Positions 49,677 to 58,866 of a stretch of DNA of 64,000 bases are shown piece by piece. Within the stretch, counting starts at the first letter, position 1, and every line of letters begins with the position of its first letter. The position numbers and the translations under genes are program-made. This DNA comes from RUG11241 sp964560085 (GTDB lineage Bacteria; Bacillota_I; Bacilli_A; RF39; UBA660): the NCBI GenBank assembly GCA_964560085.1, contig CAZLKF010000006.1, forward strand, positions 21,464 through 85,463, written 5' to 3'. The notes under the pieces were generated by a model, which was not told the origin of the DNA, made no database searches, and worked only from the letters and a program-made list of their open reading frames with translations.

Positions 49677-51445
49677 GCCCAAATTTTTATAATAGAGAGT
49701 AAAATCGAAAACTCAATTAAATTCATTCCACTTAGAGCTGCAAAAATAATTTTTCTAGTCTCCGCTTTTTTTAATTCACGTAGTTGAATTAAATCTGGGA
49801 TGTTCTCATATTTTGTAATTAATTCATCAATAGTTTTATCAACATCTTCAATTTCATTATAGTTTTTTAGAAAAGCATTTATTTCATTTTTAATATTAGT
49901 ATATTCAATATCTTTATTTTCATTTTGCAAATATTCTAAAACGATATTTAATTTTTCGGGAATTTCATATAATGGAGCAGCAATAGCTGGATTAGTATAA
50001 TAATTATTAATTTCTTGATAATTATAAGCAATTTTATAAAGTAATTTTTCTTCTGCCGGCTTACCCATTATTTCAAAGCCATAAGGTAAAGAATCTATAT
50101 ATCCCATTTGAACATTCATAGACGGAAAGCCAATTAAAGGTGAAAGAGAAGAACTAGGAGTATAAAGTTTTGTACTAGACAAATTGCTAATTTTAATTTG
50201 TTCAGTTTTTAAAGTTGGATATATAATTACATCAAGGTCGTTATTACTATAAACATTGTTTGCCCGCCTAATATTATTGTTTCTTGAAGCCAAATAACTT
50301 TTATAAGAGTTTGTCTGAGTGTAATCATGAGTACAATAATAACCCAAATAACTAGCCAAGCCTTTTACATAGCCACCATTTTTTATAATGTCGTTATAAG
50401 TTCTAATAGGACCGGTTGTCCCTTTAACGTAATTATTGAAATCATAGCACATAGTTGTAGAATTCCAAATGTATGGTAGATTAAACGAATTAATATAAAC
50501 TATTTCAGCTCCTAAACTTTCTAGGTCTTTAACCGCCTTCATAAATAAATTGTAGATGGTTTTATCAGTTTTCCCAGTTGCTGTATATGTACTAGTTGTT
50601 TTAGTATTAATAAAAGCTTTAACGACACCTATTCTAATTCCTTCTAAAGATTCCTTTTCACTTACTTGATAAGTAGAATCAGTATCATCAATTATTTCAA
50701 AAATTATAGCGTTATCTTCAACAAAGCGAGTAATCGGACCAACTACATCACGAGTACCTTCGAACTTTATAATTCCATTCATATTGAGAGTTCCGTATGT
50801 AGGGCGTAATCCAACTAAGTTGTTTGCACTTGAAGGAATTCTAATAGAAGATCCAGTATCAGTTCCAAGAGAAGCAACAGCAAAATTTGCAGCTGTTCCA
50901 ACAGCTGAACCGCCAGATGATCCGTATGATGAATAAGCAGTATTATAGGCATTATAAACATGACCATAACTGCTATAAGAGTTGTTTGCACTGAAAGCGA
51001 ATTCGCTCATGTTAGTTTTTCCAATAACAATTGCTCCAGCATCAACTAATTTTTGTACAACTGGGGCATTAGCAATTGGATAATTATCTTTTAAAGCTTT
51101 AGTTCCTGCTGTTGTTGGTAATCCTTTAACATCGATATTATCTTTGACTAATATTGGCAATCCGTGAATTAAACTTCGTCGCCCTGTTTTTTCATACTCT
51201 GCTTGTAACTCTTTTGCTTGATTTAAGGCTTCTTTATTAATATTCAAAATTGCATTATACTTTTTGTTATAAGCATCAATACGTTCAAGATATATATTCA
51301 TTATTGTTTCATAATCAATTAAATCATTATCAACAGCATCTTGTATTTCATATATATTCATTTTAGTTATATCAATTGGTGCCTTTGTTGTAGCTTTTAG
51401 CTCAATGGGAAAAAGAATTAATATCAAAATAAGCATTTTTTTCAT
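49649..51445 (-). CDS. Secreted amidase-signature family hydrolase (paralogue 1)
   Basis: A 598-residue protein with a signal peptide (about 1-18), the amidase-signature domain (about 25-490) and a C-terminal helix (about 570-588) with basic tail KKRKKRKK, so the enzyme is exported and held at the membrane. Catalytic triad context: Lys in LPILVKDNID, cis-Ser in SYGSSGGSAVG, nucleophile Ser in LGTDTGSSIRIPSS. Family enzymes hydrolyse amides (e.g. GatA, peptide amidases); most lack export signals. A paralogue with the same plan is at 60956. The insert after the catalytic core has several cysteines (CYDF, YYCTHD). GATGGTAGT before ATG at 51445. Confidence 0.85.
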   Translation of the reverse strand: MKKMLILILILFPIELKATTKAPIDITKMNIYEIQDAVDNDLIDYETIMNIYLERIDAYNKKYNAILNINKEALNQAKELQAEYEKTGRRSLIHGLPILVKDNIDVKGLPTTAGTKALKDNYPIANAPVVQKLVDAGAIVIGKTNMSEFAFSANNSYSSYGHVYNAYNTAYSSYGSSGGSAVGTAANFAVASLGTDTGSSIRIPSSANNLVGLRPTYGTLNMNGIIKFEGTRDVVGPITRFVEDNAIIFEIIDDTDSTYQVSEKESLEGIRIGVVKAFINTKTTSTYTATGKTDKTIYNLFMKAVKDLESLGAEIVYINSFNLPYIWNSTTMCYDFNNYVKGTTGPIRTYNDIIKNGGYVKGLASYLGYYCTHDYTQTNSYKSYLASRNNNIRRANNVYSNNDLDVIIYPTLKTEQIKISNLSSTKLYTPSSSLSPLIGFPSMNVQMGYIDSLPYGFEIMGKPAEEKLLYKIAYNYQEINNYYTNPAIAAPLYEIPEKLNIVLEYLQNENKDIEYTNIKNEINAFLKNYNEIEDVDKTIDELITKYENIPDLIQLRELKKAETRKIIFAALSGMNLIEFSILLSIIKIWAKKRKKRKK

Positions 51446-51570
51446 ACTACCATCTCTTTTCTATTATATTTTAACATACTTGTATATAAATAAAAACAAT
51501 ATGAGATATTTTGTTTATAATTGTTTAAAAAATACTTATTTAGTTAATAATAAAGATGAAAGGAGAATTC

Positions 51571-51789
51571 ATGCAAAATTATGAGGCAGTGCCAGATATT
51601 ATTAGTACTAAAGATTTAGATTATTTAGCTGATATGTTTTCTTGGAATTATGGAGCTTTGAAAAATACTTTTAATAGTCTTAATCAAGTAAATAATTCTG
51701 AATTAAAATCAATGTTGCAAAAAGGCTTTAATTTATTTAAAGAAAACATGGAGCAAGTATTAACTATTTTAGGAGGTAACAATGAATAA
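51571..51789 (+). CDS. Small helical protein paired with CotF-like gene
   Basis: 72 residues, helical (DLDYLADMFSWNYGALKNTF), 8-nt overlap with the CotF-like gene. Similar two-gene pairs occur with CotF coat proteins in Firmicutes. Start at ATG 51571 after AAAGGAGAA; ATG 51556 has no site. Probably a spore-coat partner; inference from context. Confidence 0.6.
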   Translation: MQNYEAVPDIISTKDLDYLADMFSWNYGALKNTFNSLNQVNNSELKSMLQKGFNLFKENMEQVLTILGGNNE

Positions 51790-52099
51790 TAATGAGATAA
51801 GTAATCCGAAGACAGAAGTAGGTAAGGGCATAACCTTAAATGAAAAAGATTATATGAATTGTTTGCTTTCAACTTTAAAAGAGATGTCAAAAAATTATGC
51901 TGTCAGCTTAACAGAAGTTAGTAATGAAAACTTATATCAACAATATCTTCAAACATTTATTAAAATAAGTAAGCTTCAAAGGGAAACGTATGAATTAATG
52001 TTTAAGAATGGTTGGTATAAATTAGAAAAATCTGATGATAGCAAAGTTACTCAGAAATGCAGTATGTTAAAACAAGAATTTACTGATTTGAATTTTTAA
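51782..52099 (+). CDS. CotF-like spore coat protein
   Basis: 105 residues: four-helix ferritin-like CotF plan with KDYMNCLLSTLKEMSKNYAVS, SNENLYQQYLQTF and MFKNGWYKLE (the M..KGWY block is typical of CotF). Inner coat proteins of this family assemble on the forespore. AGGAGGTAAC before ATG. A terminator follows. Confidence 0.78.
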   Translation: MNNNEISNPKTEVGKGITLNEKDYMNCLLSTLKEMSKNYAVSLTEVSNENLYQQYLQTFIKISKLQRETYELMFKNGWYKLEKSDDSKVTQKCSMLKQEFTDLNF

Positions 52100-52100
52100 G

Positions 52101-52123
52101 ACCAAGATATTTTCTTGGTTTTT
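52101..52123 (+). terminator. Rho-independent terminator
   Basis: 7-bp stem (52101-52107 with 52113-52119), loop TATTT, T tract to 52123. Confidence 0.8.
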
Positions 52124-52154
52124 AAATAAATTTATATAAATTACATTTAAAATA

Positions 52155-52163
52155 TGTTATAAT
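52155..52163 (+). promoter_or_regulatory. Extended -10 promoter of tRNA-Val
   Basis: TGTTATAAT, 17 nt before the tRNA 5' end. Confidence 0.6.
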
Positions 52164-52179
52164 TATAGGGATAATTTGT

Positions 52180-52256
52180 GGACAATTAGCTCAGTTGGTT
52201 AGAGTGCTTGCTTCACATGCAAGAGGTCATGAGTTCAAGTCTCATATTGTCTACCA
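52180..52256 (+). tRNA. tRNA-Val (CAC)
   Basis: 77 nt with encoded CCA. Acceptor GGACAAT/ATTGTCT (one G-T), D arm GCTC/GAGT, anticodon stem CTTGC/GCAAG with loop TTCACAT giving anticodon CAC (Val, GUG), T arm ATGAG/CTCAT. Flanked by its own promoter and terminator. Confidence 0.92.
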
Positions 52257-52263
52257 TAAAAAC

Positions 52264-52286
52264 AAAGCAACTTTTGTTGCTTTTTT
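52264..52286 (+). terminator. Rho-independent terminator of tRNA-Val
   Basis: 8-bp perfect stem (52264-52271 with 52276-52283), loop TTTT, T tract to 52286. Confidence 0.85.
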
Positions 52287-52348
52287 AATACGTATTGAAA
52301 TAATTTGCGCTTGTGTGATAAAATATAATAAATAAATAGGAGGAAAAC

Positions 52349-52966
52349 ATGAAAAAAATATTTATATTATTTATTATGACGTTATTATTATTTGGATGTT
52401 CAGATTCAAAAGAAATTGAACAGAATAACGATCAAATACCAAATGATGAAGAAATTGTATATTTAAAAGGAAAACATTACGTAGAAATGATCGTTAAAAA
52501 TTATGGAACAATCAAATTGGAATTAGATGCTGACGTCGCACCCATTACTGTTACTAATTTTATAAAATTAGTTAATGAAAAATTCTATGACGGGAAGACA
52601 TTCCACCGTATCATAAAAGGATTTATGGTGCAAGGTGGATCATCTGATGGCCTAGGATATACCGGATCCGATGAAACAATCAAAGGTGAATTCTTGGCTA
52701 ATGGCGTGAGAAATAGTATTTTGCATGAAAGAGGAGTTATTTCAATGGCACGAACTTCACAATCATATAATAGCGCTTCATCACAATTCTTTATTATGCA
52801 CGAAAAAAATATTAATTTAGATGGTGCATATGCTGCTTTTGGCCATGTTACATCGGGAATTGAAGTTGTTGATAAATTAGCAGAAGTAAAAGTTGAAAAT
52901 GAAGATGGCAAGGTTGCAGCTGAAAATCAACCTATAATTGAATCTATCAGAGTAATAAATGAATAA
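52349..52966 (+). CDS. Cyclophilin-type peptidyl-prolyl isomerase lipoprotein
   Basis: 205 residues: lipobox LLFGC (Cys17), short linker, then a cyclophilin domain with FYDGKTFHRIIKGFMVQGG (catalytic Arg in FHR), GVISMAR and SASSQFFIMHE, LDGAYAAFGHV. A membrane-tethered extracytoplasmic foldase for exported proteins. ATAGGAGGAAAAC before ATG. Overlaps the next gene by 8 nt. Confidence 0.92.
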   Translation: MKKIFILFIMTLLLFGCSDSKEIEQNNDQIPNDEEIVYLKGKHYVEMIVKNYGTIKLELDADVAPITVTNFIKLVNEKFYDGKTFHRIIKGFMVQGGSSDGLGYTGSDETIKGEFLANGVRNSILHERGVISMARTSQSYNSASSQFFIMHEKNINLDGAYAAFGHVTSGIEVVDKLAEVKVENEDGKVAAENQPIIESIRVINE

Positions 52967-53480
52967 AAAAGAAATGCGTGAATATTATAAAGATATTCGC
53001 CGCAATATATTAGAAAAGAAACATCGTGATCAAGAAATTTTTAAATTATTACTTACAAATAAATTTATAGGAAAATCTTCGTTAATTCTAACATATGTTT
53101 CCTTGGAAGATGAAGTTGATACTTTAGAATTTATTAATGAAATGTTGAGAACAAAGAAAGTTGCAGTTCCTAAAATAGTTGAAAATGAAATGAAATTTTA
53201 TATTATAAGATCTTTAAAAGATTTACGTGAAGGAATTTTTAAGGTAATGGAACCAACAACGAATGAAGAAGTAGTTGACTTCAACAATAGTGTTTGTATT
53301 GTTCCGGGAATTTGTTTTGATCAATATAATAATCGTTTAGGTTATGGGAAAGGTTATTATGATAGATTTTTAGCTAATTACCAAGGTTATACAATTGGTA
53401 TATGCTATGATGAATGCTTTATATCAAAAGTTGTAACTGATGCACATGATGTTCAATTACAAAAAATAATTCATAAATAA
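52959..53480 (+). CDS. 5-formyltetrahydrofolate cyclo-ligase
   Basis: 173 residues, cytoplasmic. Converts 5-formyl-THF to 5,10-methenyl-THF with ATP. Block PGICFDQYNNRLGYGKGYYDRFLA (as PGICFD and RLGYGKGYYDRFL) is diagnostic. Overlaps the cyclophilin gene by 8 nt with no strong site of its own, so translation is probably coupled. A palindromic terminator follows directly. Confidence 0.93.
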   Translation: MNKKEMREYYKDIRRNILEKKHRDQEIFKLLLTNKFIGKSSLILTYVSLEDEVDTLEFINEMLRTKKVAVPKIVENEMKFYIIRSLKDLREGIFKVMEPTTNEEVVDFNNSVCIVPGICFDQYNNRLGYGKGYYDRFLANYQGYTIGICYDECFISKVVTDAHDVQLQKIIHK

Positions 53481-53506
53481 AAAGGCTTTTTAAAAAGCCT
53501 TTTTAA
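53479..53506 (+). terminator. Bidirectional terminator
   Basis: Perfect 26-nt palindrome AAAAAGGCTTTTT plus its complement (53479-53491 with 53492-53504). Serves the cyclo-ligase (+) and the CotY/Z-like gene (-), whose stop overlaps it. Confidence 0.85.
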
Positions 53507-53922
53507 ATGCAAACAAAAGTGTCGTTTAAGCACCTTAATGAGCAAACACAATTTAAATTCATTGTAAAGAAACTATTAGTTGCTACATAAGGATATCCAT
53601 CTGTTTCATCTGTATTTGGTGCTAATACTCTAAATGTTGCGCAACAGCCATCAATTTTTTCAACTCTAAATACATTTGAAGTAGTAGTAATACTTGGATC
53701 TTTGCTAACTGGCATGCTCCATGCTACACCATTTCCACAACATGTATATAACATCACTGGTCGCGTGTTACAATTAACGGAAGTTGTTGAGCAACCAAGA
53801 AACCCTCTATCACATGTATCTAAGCAATTTTCTGAACAGTTTGCATTTTGTTGTAATATGCAAATTACTGTTAATATTTCATTTATGCATTGGCATTCAT
53901 TATCATTATTATTATTGCACAT
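53503..53922 (-). CDS. CotY/CotZ-like cysteine-rich spore coat protein
   Basis: 139 residues with about 19 cysteines. Order matches CotY/CotZ/ExsY: Cys-rich N-terminal half with CINEILTVICILQQNA, a middle PVMLYTCCGNG, FRVEKIDGCCATFRVL (CotZ has FFRVERVHGSCATL), and LNCVCSLRCLND near the end (CotZ LDCFCAINCLNP). Such proteins self-assemble into the outer spore crust/exosporium through disulfides. Start at the ATG ending at 53922, after AAGGGGTGG; the GTG at 53931 is too close to it. Confidence 0.85.
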   Translation of the reverse strand: MCNNNNDNECQCINEILTVICILQQNANCSENCLDTCDRGFLGCSTTSVNCNTRPVMLYTCCGNGVAWSMPVSKDPSITTTSNVFRVEKIDGCCATFRVLAPNTDETDGYPYVATNSFFTMNLNCVCSLRCLNDTFVCI

Positions 53923-54037
53923 ATAATCCACCCCTTCTTTATTTCACTAATAGCATATTCGAACTATTTAATATGGTGTGAATAAAAAACCTATTTGTAA
54001 AATTTTTTGCGCTTTTATTCAAAAGATTAATAATCAA

Positions 54038-54046
54038 TGATATAAT
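54038..54046 (+). promoter_or_regulatory. Extended -10 promoter of the ABC exporter operon
   Basis: TGATATAAT, 14 nt before ATG 54061. Confidence 0.55.
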
Positions 54047-54060
54047 TATTATGGTGAATT

Positions 54061-55791
54061 ATGAAGAATATAAAAAGAATCTTATCTTATTTAAAAAAAT
54101 ATAAATTATGGGCCTTTTTAGCGCCAACTTTAATTATTTTGGAAGTTATTATGGAACTGATGTTACCAAACATTATGTCGGATATTATTAATATTGGTAT
54201 TGAAAATGGCGATATTAAATATGTCGTTATAAATGTCATTATAATGTTTTTATTAACAATTATAGGAGTAATTGGTGGTTTAGGAAGTTCTTTTTTTGCA
54301 GCAAAGACAAGTGAGAGTGTAGCTTGCGATTTAAGAAATGATGTTTTTTCAAAGATAAGCCGACTTTCATTTTTAAATTTAGAAAAGTTAAAACCAGGTC
54401 ATCTTTTAACAATATTAACTAATGACATTAATACAATTGGAAATTTAATAATGGTAGGCTTAAGACTTTTATTTAGAGTTCCTGTAATTTTTATTGGTAG
54501 TTTAATAATGGCTTTATTTATAAGCGTGAAATTAACAATAATTTTAGTGGTGTTAATTCCTATTGTTTTTATTCTTATCTTCTTGATATTAAGAAAAGCT
54601 TTTCCTTATTTTAATAAAATGCAAGATTGTGTTGATGAAGTAAATTCTACTGTTAGAGAAAATGTTGGTGGTATACGTGTCGTTAAATCTTTTACTATGG
54701 AAAAAAAGGAAATTTCAAGATTTGATAATGTTAATAAAAAACTTTTAAATACTACTTTAAAAGGTGTAAAATTAATAACAATTTCAATGCCAATTATGAT
54801 GTTTTCTATCAATGTTGCAACTTTACTTATTCTTTGGTTTGGTGGCAATTATTTTGTTTCAGGATCGTTACTGATTGGTGATATTGTTGCTTTTGTTCAA
54901 TATACTTCTAATATATTGTCTTCACTTTTAATGGCATCAATGGTTATTATGATGTCTTCTAGAAGTGTTGTAAGTGCTGAACGCATATTTGAGACTTTAG
55001 ATGCCGAAGAGGACTTTAAAGATAAAGAAGTACCTTTAAATCTTGAAGAATTGAAAGGTAAAGTTGAATTTAGAAATGTGACTTTTGCTTATGCTGGCGG
55101 TTCAGGCGATGCAGTTTTAAAGAACATTAATTTTGTTGTTAACCCTAACGAAACAATTGCTATTATTGGAGCTATTGGGAGTGGAAAAACGTCTTTAGTT
55201 AATCTAATACCAAGATTTTATGATACAACAAGTGGCGAAGTATTGATTGATGATATTGATGTTAAGGATTATAAATTAGAATTTTTGCGCAGATCAATTG
55301 CTTTTTCATTTCAACAGACATTTATTTTTTCAAAAACAATAAAAGAAAATATTGCATATGGTAATCCTAATGCAACATTAGAAGAAGTCAAGAATGCAGC
55401 TTCTATTAGTGCTGCAAGCGATTTTATAGACAAAAAAGATAAAAAATATGATCATGTTTTAGAACAACGAGGGGTAAATTTAAGTGGTGGGCAAAAGCAA
55501 AGAATATCGATTGCGCGATCAATATTAATAAATCCTAAAATATTAATTCTTGATGATTCGACTAGTGCAGTTGATGTTAAAACAGATAAACAGATAAAAA
55601 AAGCTTTAAACGAAAATAAAAAATGTACGACTTTTCTAGTAACAAGTCGCATTTCATCAGCAATTGATGCTGATAAAGTTATTGTTTTAGATGATGGGAA
55701 TATCGTTGGTTTTGACACTCCTGAAAAGCTATTAAAAAGTAATAAATATTATCAAGATATTTATTATTCACAATTAAAGGAGGCCAAATAA
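54061..55791 (+). CDS. ABC exporter half-transporter, degenerate-site subunit
   Basis: 576 residues: six helices (about 15-310) then an NBD with Walker A GAIGSGKTS (from about 370), signature LSGGQKQRISIARS, and Walker B LILDDSTSAVD, where the usual catalytic Glu is Asp. This substitution marks the degenerate ATP site of heterodimeric exporters (BmrC/TM287 type, known). H loop is also altered (VTSRISS instead of AHRLS). ATGGTGAATT before ATG. Stop overlaps the partner start (TAATG). Confidence 0.9.
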   Translation: MKNIKRILSYLKKYKLWAFLAPTLIILEVIMELMLPNIMSDIINIGIENGDIKYVVINVIIMFLLTIIGVIGGLGSSFFAAKTSESVACDLRNDVFSKISRLSFLNLEKLKPGHLLTILTNDINTIGNLIMVGLRLLFRVPVIFIGSLIMALFISVKLTIILVVLIPIVFILIFLILRKAFPYFNKMQDCVDEVNSTVRENVGGIRVVKSFTMEKKEISRFDNVNKKLLNTTLKGVKLITISMPIMMFSINVATLLILWFGGNYFVSGSLLIGDIVAFVQYTSNILSSLLMASMVIMMSSRSVVSAERIFETLDAEEDFKDKEVPLNLEELKGKVEFRNVTFAYAGGSGDAVLKNINFVVNPNETIAIIGAIGSGKTSLVNLIPRFYDTTSGEVLIDDIDVKDYKLEFLRRSIAFSFQQTFIFSKTIKENIAYGNPNATLEEVKNAASISAASDFIDKKDKKYDHVLEQRGVNLSGGQKQRISIARSILINPKILILDDSTSAVDVKTDKQIKKALNENKKCTTFLVTSRISSAIDADKVIVLDDGNIVGFDTPEKLLKSNKYYQDIYYSQLKEAK

Positions 55792-57539
55792 TGGAAGAAA
55801 AGCCACAAAAAATAGATACTAAAAAAACATTGTTGCGTTTATGGAAATTTTTAGGTGAATTTAAAGGAAAGATTATAGTTGTTGTTGTATTTAATATTGT
55901 AGCAACTTTGTCTTCAGTCATAGGACCTTTGTTTGCCGGTAAGGCTGTTGATGACTATATTGCTCTAAGTAATTTAGAAGGCTTAAAAATATTATTATTG
56001 ATTTTGCTAGGAATTTATATTGCTAATTCAATATTTAGTTGGCTATCAAATTATGGGATGGCAAAAATATCAGAATCAACTCTATATCAAATTAGAAAGA
56101 AGTTATTTAATCAACTTATAAAATTACCGATTTCATTTTTTGATATTAATAAAAAAGGTGATATCATGAGTAGATTTACTAATGATGTTGCGGTTATAAG
56201 TGATGCCTTGGCTGATGCTTTGATGCAAATTATTAGTGGTTTGATTACAGTTATTGGTGTTAGTATTATAATGTTTGTTATTAATCCAATTTTGGCCTTG
56301 ATTACAATTGCTACAGTTCCCTTATTCTTTGTTCTTGCTTATAAAATAGGAACTAAATCAGGTGAATATTATACAAAACAAAGAAATACTTTAGGAAAAC
56401 TTAGTAGTTTTAGTGAAGAATCAATAACTGGAATGAAAGTAATAAAAAGTTATTGTTCTGAAAAAACTGCAAATGAGGAGTTTAATACCTATAATCAAAA
56501 ATTGAAAGATGTTTCTATTAAAGCACAAATGTGTGCTCACTTTATCATGCCAATTAATGCTTTTGTCGGAAACTTTGGGCATATTTTGCTAATAGCTGTG
56601 GGAGCCATTATGGTCGTTAACAATAATTGTACTGTAGGGATAATATTAAGTTTTTTAAGTTATTCTAATATGTTCAGAAGACCAATAAATCAATTAGCTT
56701 CTTTATTTGCATCTATGCAATCAGCATTAGCAGGTGCTAATCGTGTATTTGAAATTATGGATGAAAAAAGTGAATTTGCTGATGAAAAACGAAGTTTACC
56801 ATTTGATAACGTAATAGGACATGTAAAACTAGAAAATGTTGATTTTGAATATGTAAAAGGTAAGAAAATTCTAAAAAATGTAAACTTCGAAGCAATGCCA
56901 GGCGAAACAATTGCTCTAGTTGGCGCGACAGGAGCAGGAAAGACGACAATTATCAATTTGTTGACAAGATTTTACGATGTTAGCAAAGGAAACATTTATA
57001 TTGATGGTATTAATATAAATGAAGTAAAAAAAACGGATTTACGCAAAAAAATTGGTTTGGTTTTACAAGATACTTATCTTTTTAAAGGTACAGTTGCTGA
57101 TAATATCAGATATGGTAACGAAAATGCTTCAATGGATGAAATTATTGAAGCTAGTACTAAGGCCCAGGCGCACTCATTTATTCATCGTCTTCCAAATGGT
57201 TATGATACTTTAGTAGAAGAGGATGGCTCAAATTTTTCACAAGGTGAATGCCAACTTATTTCGATAGCTAGAGCTATTTTATCTGATCCGGAAATTTTAA
57301 TATTGGACGAAGCAACTTCTAATGTTGACACCAAAACTGAGAAATATATTCAGCTTGGAATGCGAAAATTAATGACTGGTCGTACTTCTTTCGTTATTGC
57401 CCACAGATTGTCAACAATTGAGGACGCCAATGAGATATTGGTCATTGATAATGGCGAAATAATTGAAAGGGGAACTCATCAAAAATTATTGCAGGCAGGT
57501 GGACTTTACTATAAACTTTACAATAGCCAGTTTGAATAA
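55791..57539 (+). CDS. ABC exporter half-transporter, catalytic subunit
   Basis: 582 residues: six helices, NBD with Walker A GATGAGKTT, Walker B LILDEATSNVD with the catalytic Glu, H loop IAHRLST, but signature FSQGECQLISIA in place of LSGGQ. The altered signature pairs with the Asp Walker B of the other subunit, giving one degenerate and one normal ATP site. Multidrug, lipid or peptide export is the usual role. GGAGGCCAAATA before ATG 55791. Confidence 0.9.
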   Translation: MEEKPQKIDTKKTLLRLWKFLGEFKGKIIVVVVFNIVATLSSVIGPLFAGKAVDDYIALSNLEGLKILLLILLGIYIANSIFSWLSNYGMAKISESTLYQIRKKLFNQLIKLPISFFDINKKGDIMSRFTNDVAVISDALADALMQIISGLITVIGVSIIMFVINPILALITIATVPLFFVLAYKIGTKSGEYYTKQRNTLGKLSSFSEESITGMKVIKSYCSEKTANEEFNTYNQKLKDVSIKAQMCAHFIMPINAFVGNFGHILLIAVGAIMVVNNNCTVGIILSFLSYSNMFRRPINQLASLFASMQSALAGANRVFEIMDEKSEFADEKRSLPFDNVIGHVKLENVDFEYVKGKKILKNVNFEAMPGETIALVGATGAGKTTIINLLTRFYDVSKGNIYIDGININEVKKTDLRKKIGLVLQDTYLFKGTVADNIRYGNENASMDEIIEASTKAQAHSFIHRLPNGYDTLVEEDGSNFSQGECQLISIARAILSDPEILILDEATSNVDTKTEKYIQLGMRKLMTGRTSFVIAHRLSTIEDANEILVIDNGEIIERGTHQKLLQAGGLYYKLYNSQFE

Positions 57540-57568
57540 TGAAAAAAAATTAAAAAAATAAAATTTTA

Positions 57569-57577
57569 TGGTATAAT
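57569..57577 (+). promoter_or_regulatory. Extended -10 promoter
   Basis: TGGTATAAT, 22 nt before ATG 57600. Confidence 0.5.
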
Positions 57578-57599
57578 TAAAATAATAGGAGGATGTAAT

Positions 57600-58106
57600 A
57601 TGAAAGATGAAGACATTGAGATCTTAGAGGACTTACCTCAAAATAACGATAATAGAAATTATGAGTCAATTCCTAGGGTCGAACAATATTCTTCTGAAGA
57701 ACAACCTCAGCAAACATTTTCGGATCCTGTTAATTATCAACAACAAAATGACAATTCATCTCAAGATGTCTTTGAACAGTTGATTTCTGAACCTGTAGTT
57801 GCGGAGAAACCTACAGAAATAAAAGACAATAATGATTATGTTGCCTATCAAAATGAACCTTATGATCAAAGTATACCTGTTAACCAAGTAAATGATGCTA
57901 ATAATGATTTAATTCAATCGAACTCTGAGCAAGATTTAACGATTACAGCGGTATATCCCAACGGATTTGTCGTTCCTGATCAAGAAGAAACTGAGGAAAA
58001 TGTTATTCAACCCAAGAAAAAAAAGAGTAACGATTTATATTTGGTAATTATCGTTGCGATTTTAGCAATAACATTAGTTGTTATGCTAGTAATATTTTAT
58101 TTATAG
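57600..58106 (+). CDS. Disordered tail-anchored membrane protein
   Basis: 168 residues: Asn/Gln/Glu/Pro-rich low-complexity cytoplasmic part (1-140) with KKKK just before one C-terminal helix (about 147-167). No outside domain. Similar N/Q-rich tails occur on CpaB, the NlpC/P60 protein and the 63000 protein. AGGAGGATG before ATG. Function unknown. Confidence 0.6.
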   Translation: MKDEDIEILEDLPQNNDNRNYESIPRVEQYSSEEQPQQTFSDPVNYQQQNDNSSQDVFEQLISEPVVAEKPTEIKDNNDYVAYQNEPYDQSIPVNQVNDANNDLIQSNSEQDLTITAVYPNGFVVPDQEETEENVIQPKKKKSNDLYLVIIVAILAITLVVMLVIFYL

Positions 58107-58126
58107 GGACTTTTGTCCTTTTTTTT
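58105..58126 (+). terminator. Rho-independent terminator abutting a promoter
   Basis: 6-bp stem with one G-T (58105-58110 with 58115-58120), loop TTTT, T tract to 58126, whose last T starts the next extended -10. Confidence 0.75.
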
Positions 58127-58134
58127 GTTATAAT
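58126..58134 (+). promoter_or_regulatory. Extended -10 promoter of scpA-scpB
   Basis: TGTTATAAT, 15 nt before ATG 58150. Confidence 0.6.
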
Positions 58135-58149
58135 AATTTAGGTGATATT

Positions 58150-58866
58150 ATGTATAAATTTGTAATAAACGATTTTGAAGGACCACTCGATTTATTACTT
58201 CATTTAGTTCAACAAGCGGATATAAATATCTATGACGTTAATTTAGAAGAAATTACTAATCAATATTTAAAGTTCATCAATGATATGGAAAAGTTAGAAT
58301 TGAATGTCGCAAGTGAATATATTGTAATGGCAGCTGAGTTAATTGAACTAAAATCAAGATCTTTACTTCCACAGCATGAAGATATTACACTTGAAGAAGA
58401 GATTGATCCTCGTGAAGAACTAATAAATCGTCTTTTAGAATATAAGAAATATAAAGAAGTCACTAGTGAATTTAAGAGTCTTGAAGAAAAAAGGCACGAT
58501 TGCTATTCAAAAGAACCGAGTAGTTTAAAAGAATACATCGTTGAAACAACTGAAAAAAGTGATATTTCTATTTTACTTGCTGCTTTTAATGAATTTATGC
58601 AAAAGAAAAGCAAAGAAAATATAGTTACAACAACAACTATTAAAGAGTATTCAGTTGGCGAAAGAACAAAAGAAATAAGAAGAATATTAAGAGAAAGAGA
58701 TAAAGTTGAATTTACTGAATTGTTTACAACCTTAACTCGTGAATACATTGTTGTTACATTTCTAGCATTATTAGAAATGGCTAAAAATGAAGAAATTAGT
58801 ATTGTACAATCAAGTAATTTTGATAAAATATATATTGTGGGAGGTCAAAATGAAAGCGGCAATTGA
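58150..58866 (+). CDS. scpA: ScpA, kleisin of the SMC-ScpAB condensin
   Basis: 238 residues: N-terminal DFEGPLDLLLHLVQQADINIYDV, then IVMAAELIELKSRSLLP and a C-terminal winged helix (REYIVVTFLALLEMAKNEEI). Links SMC heads and binds ScpB for chromosome compaction and segregation. AGGTGATATT before ATG. Overlaps scpB by 17 nt. Confidence 0.95.
   Translation: MYKFVINDFEGPLDLLLHLVQQADINIYDVNLEEITNQYLKFINDMEKLELNVASEYIVMAAELIELKSRSLLPQHEDITLEEEIDPREELINRLLEYKKYKEVTSEFKSLEEKRHDCYSKEPSSLKEYIVETTEKSDISILLAAFNEFMQKKSKENIVTTTTIKEYSVGERTKEIRRILRERDKVEFTELFTTLTREYIVVTFLALLEMAKNEEISIVQSSNFDKIYIVGGQNESGN

Noticed and set aside
53923..53990. Mother-cell sigma-factor promoter for the CotY/Z-like gene
   Set aside because: A CATATTA-like box exists on the minus strand but no matching -35 at a proper distance.
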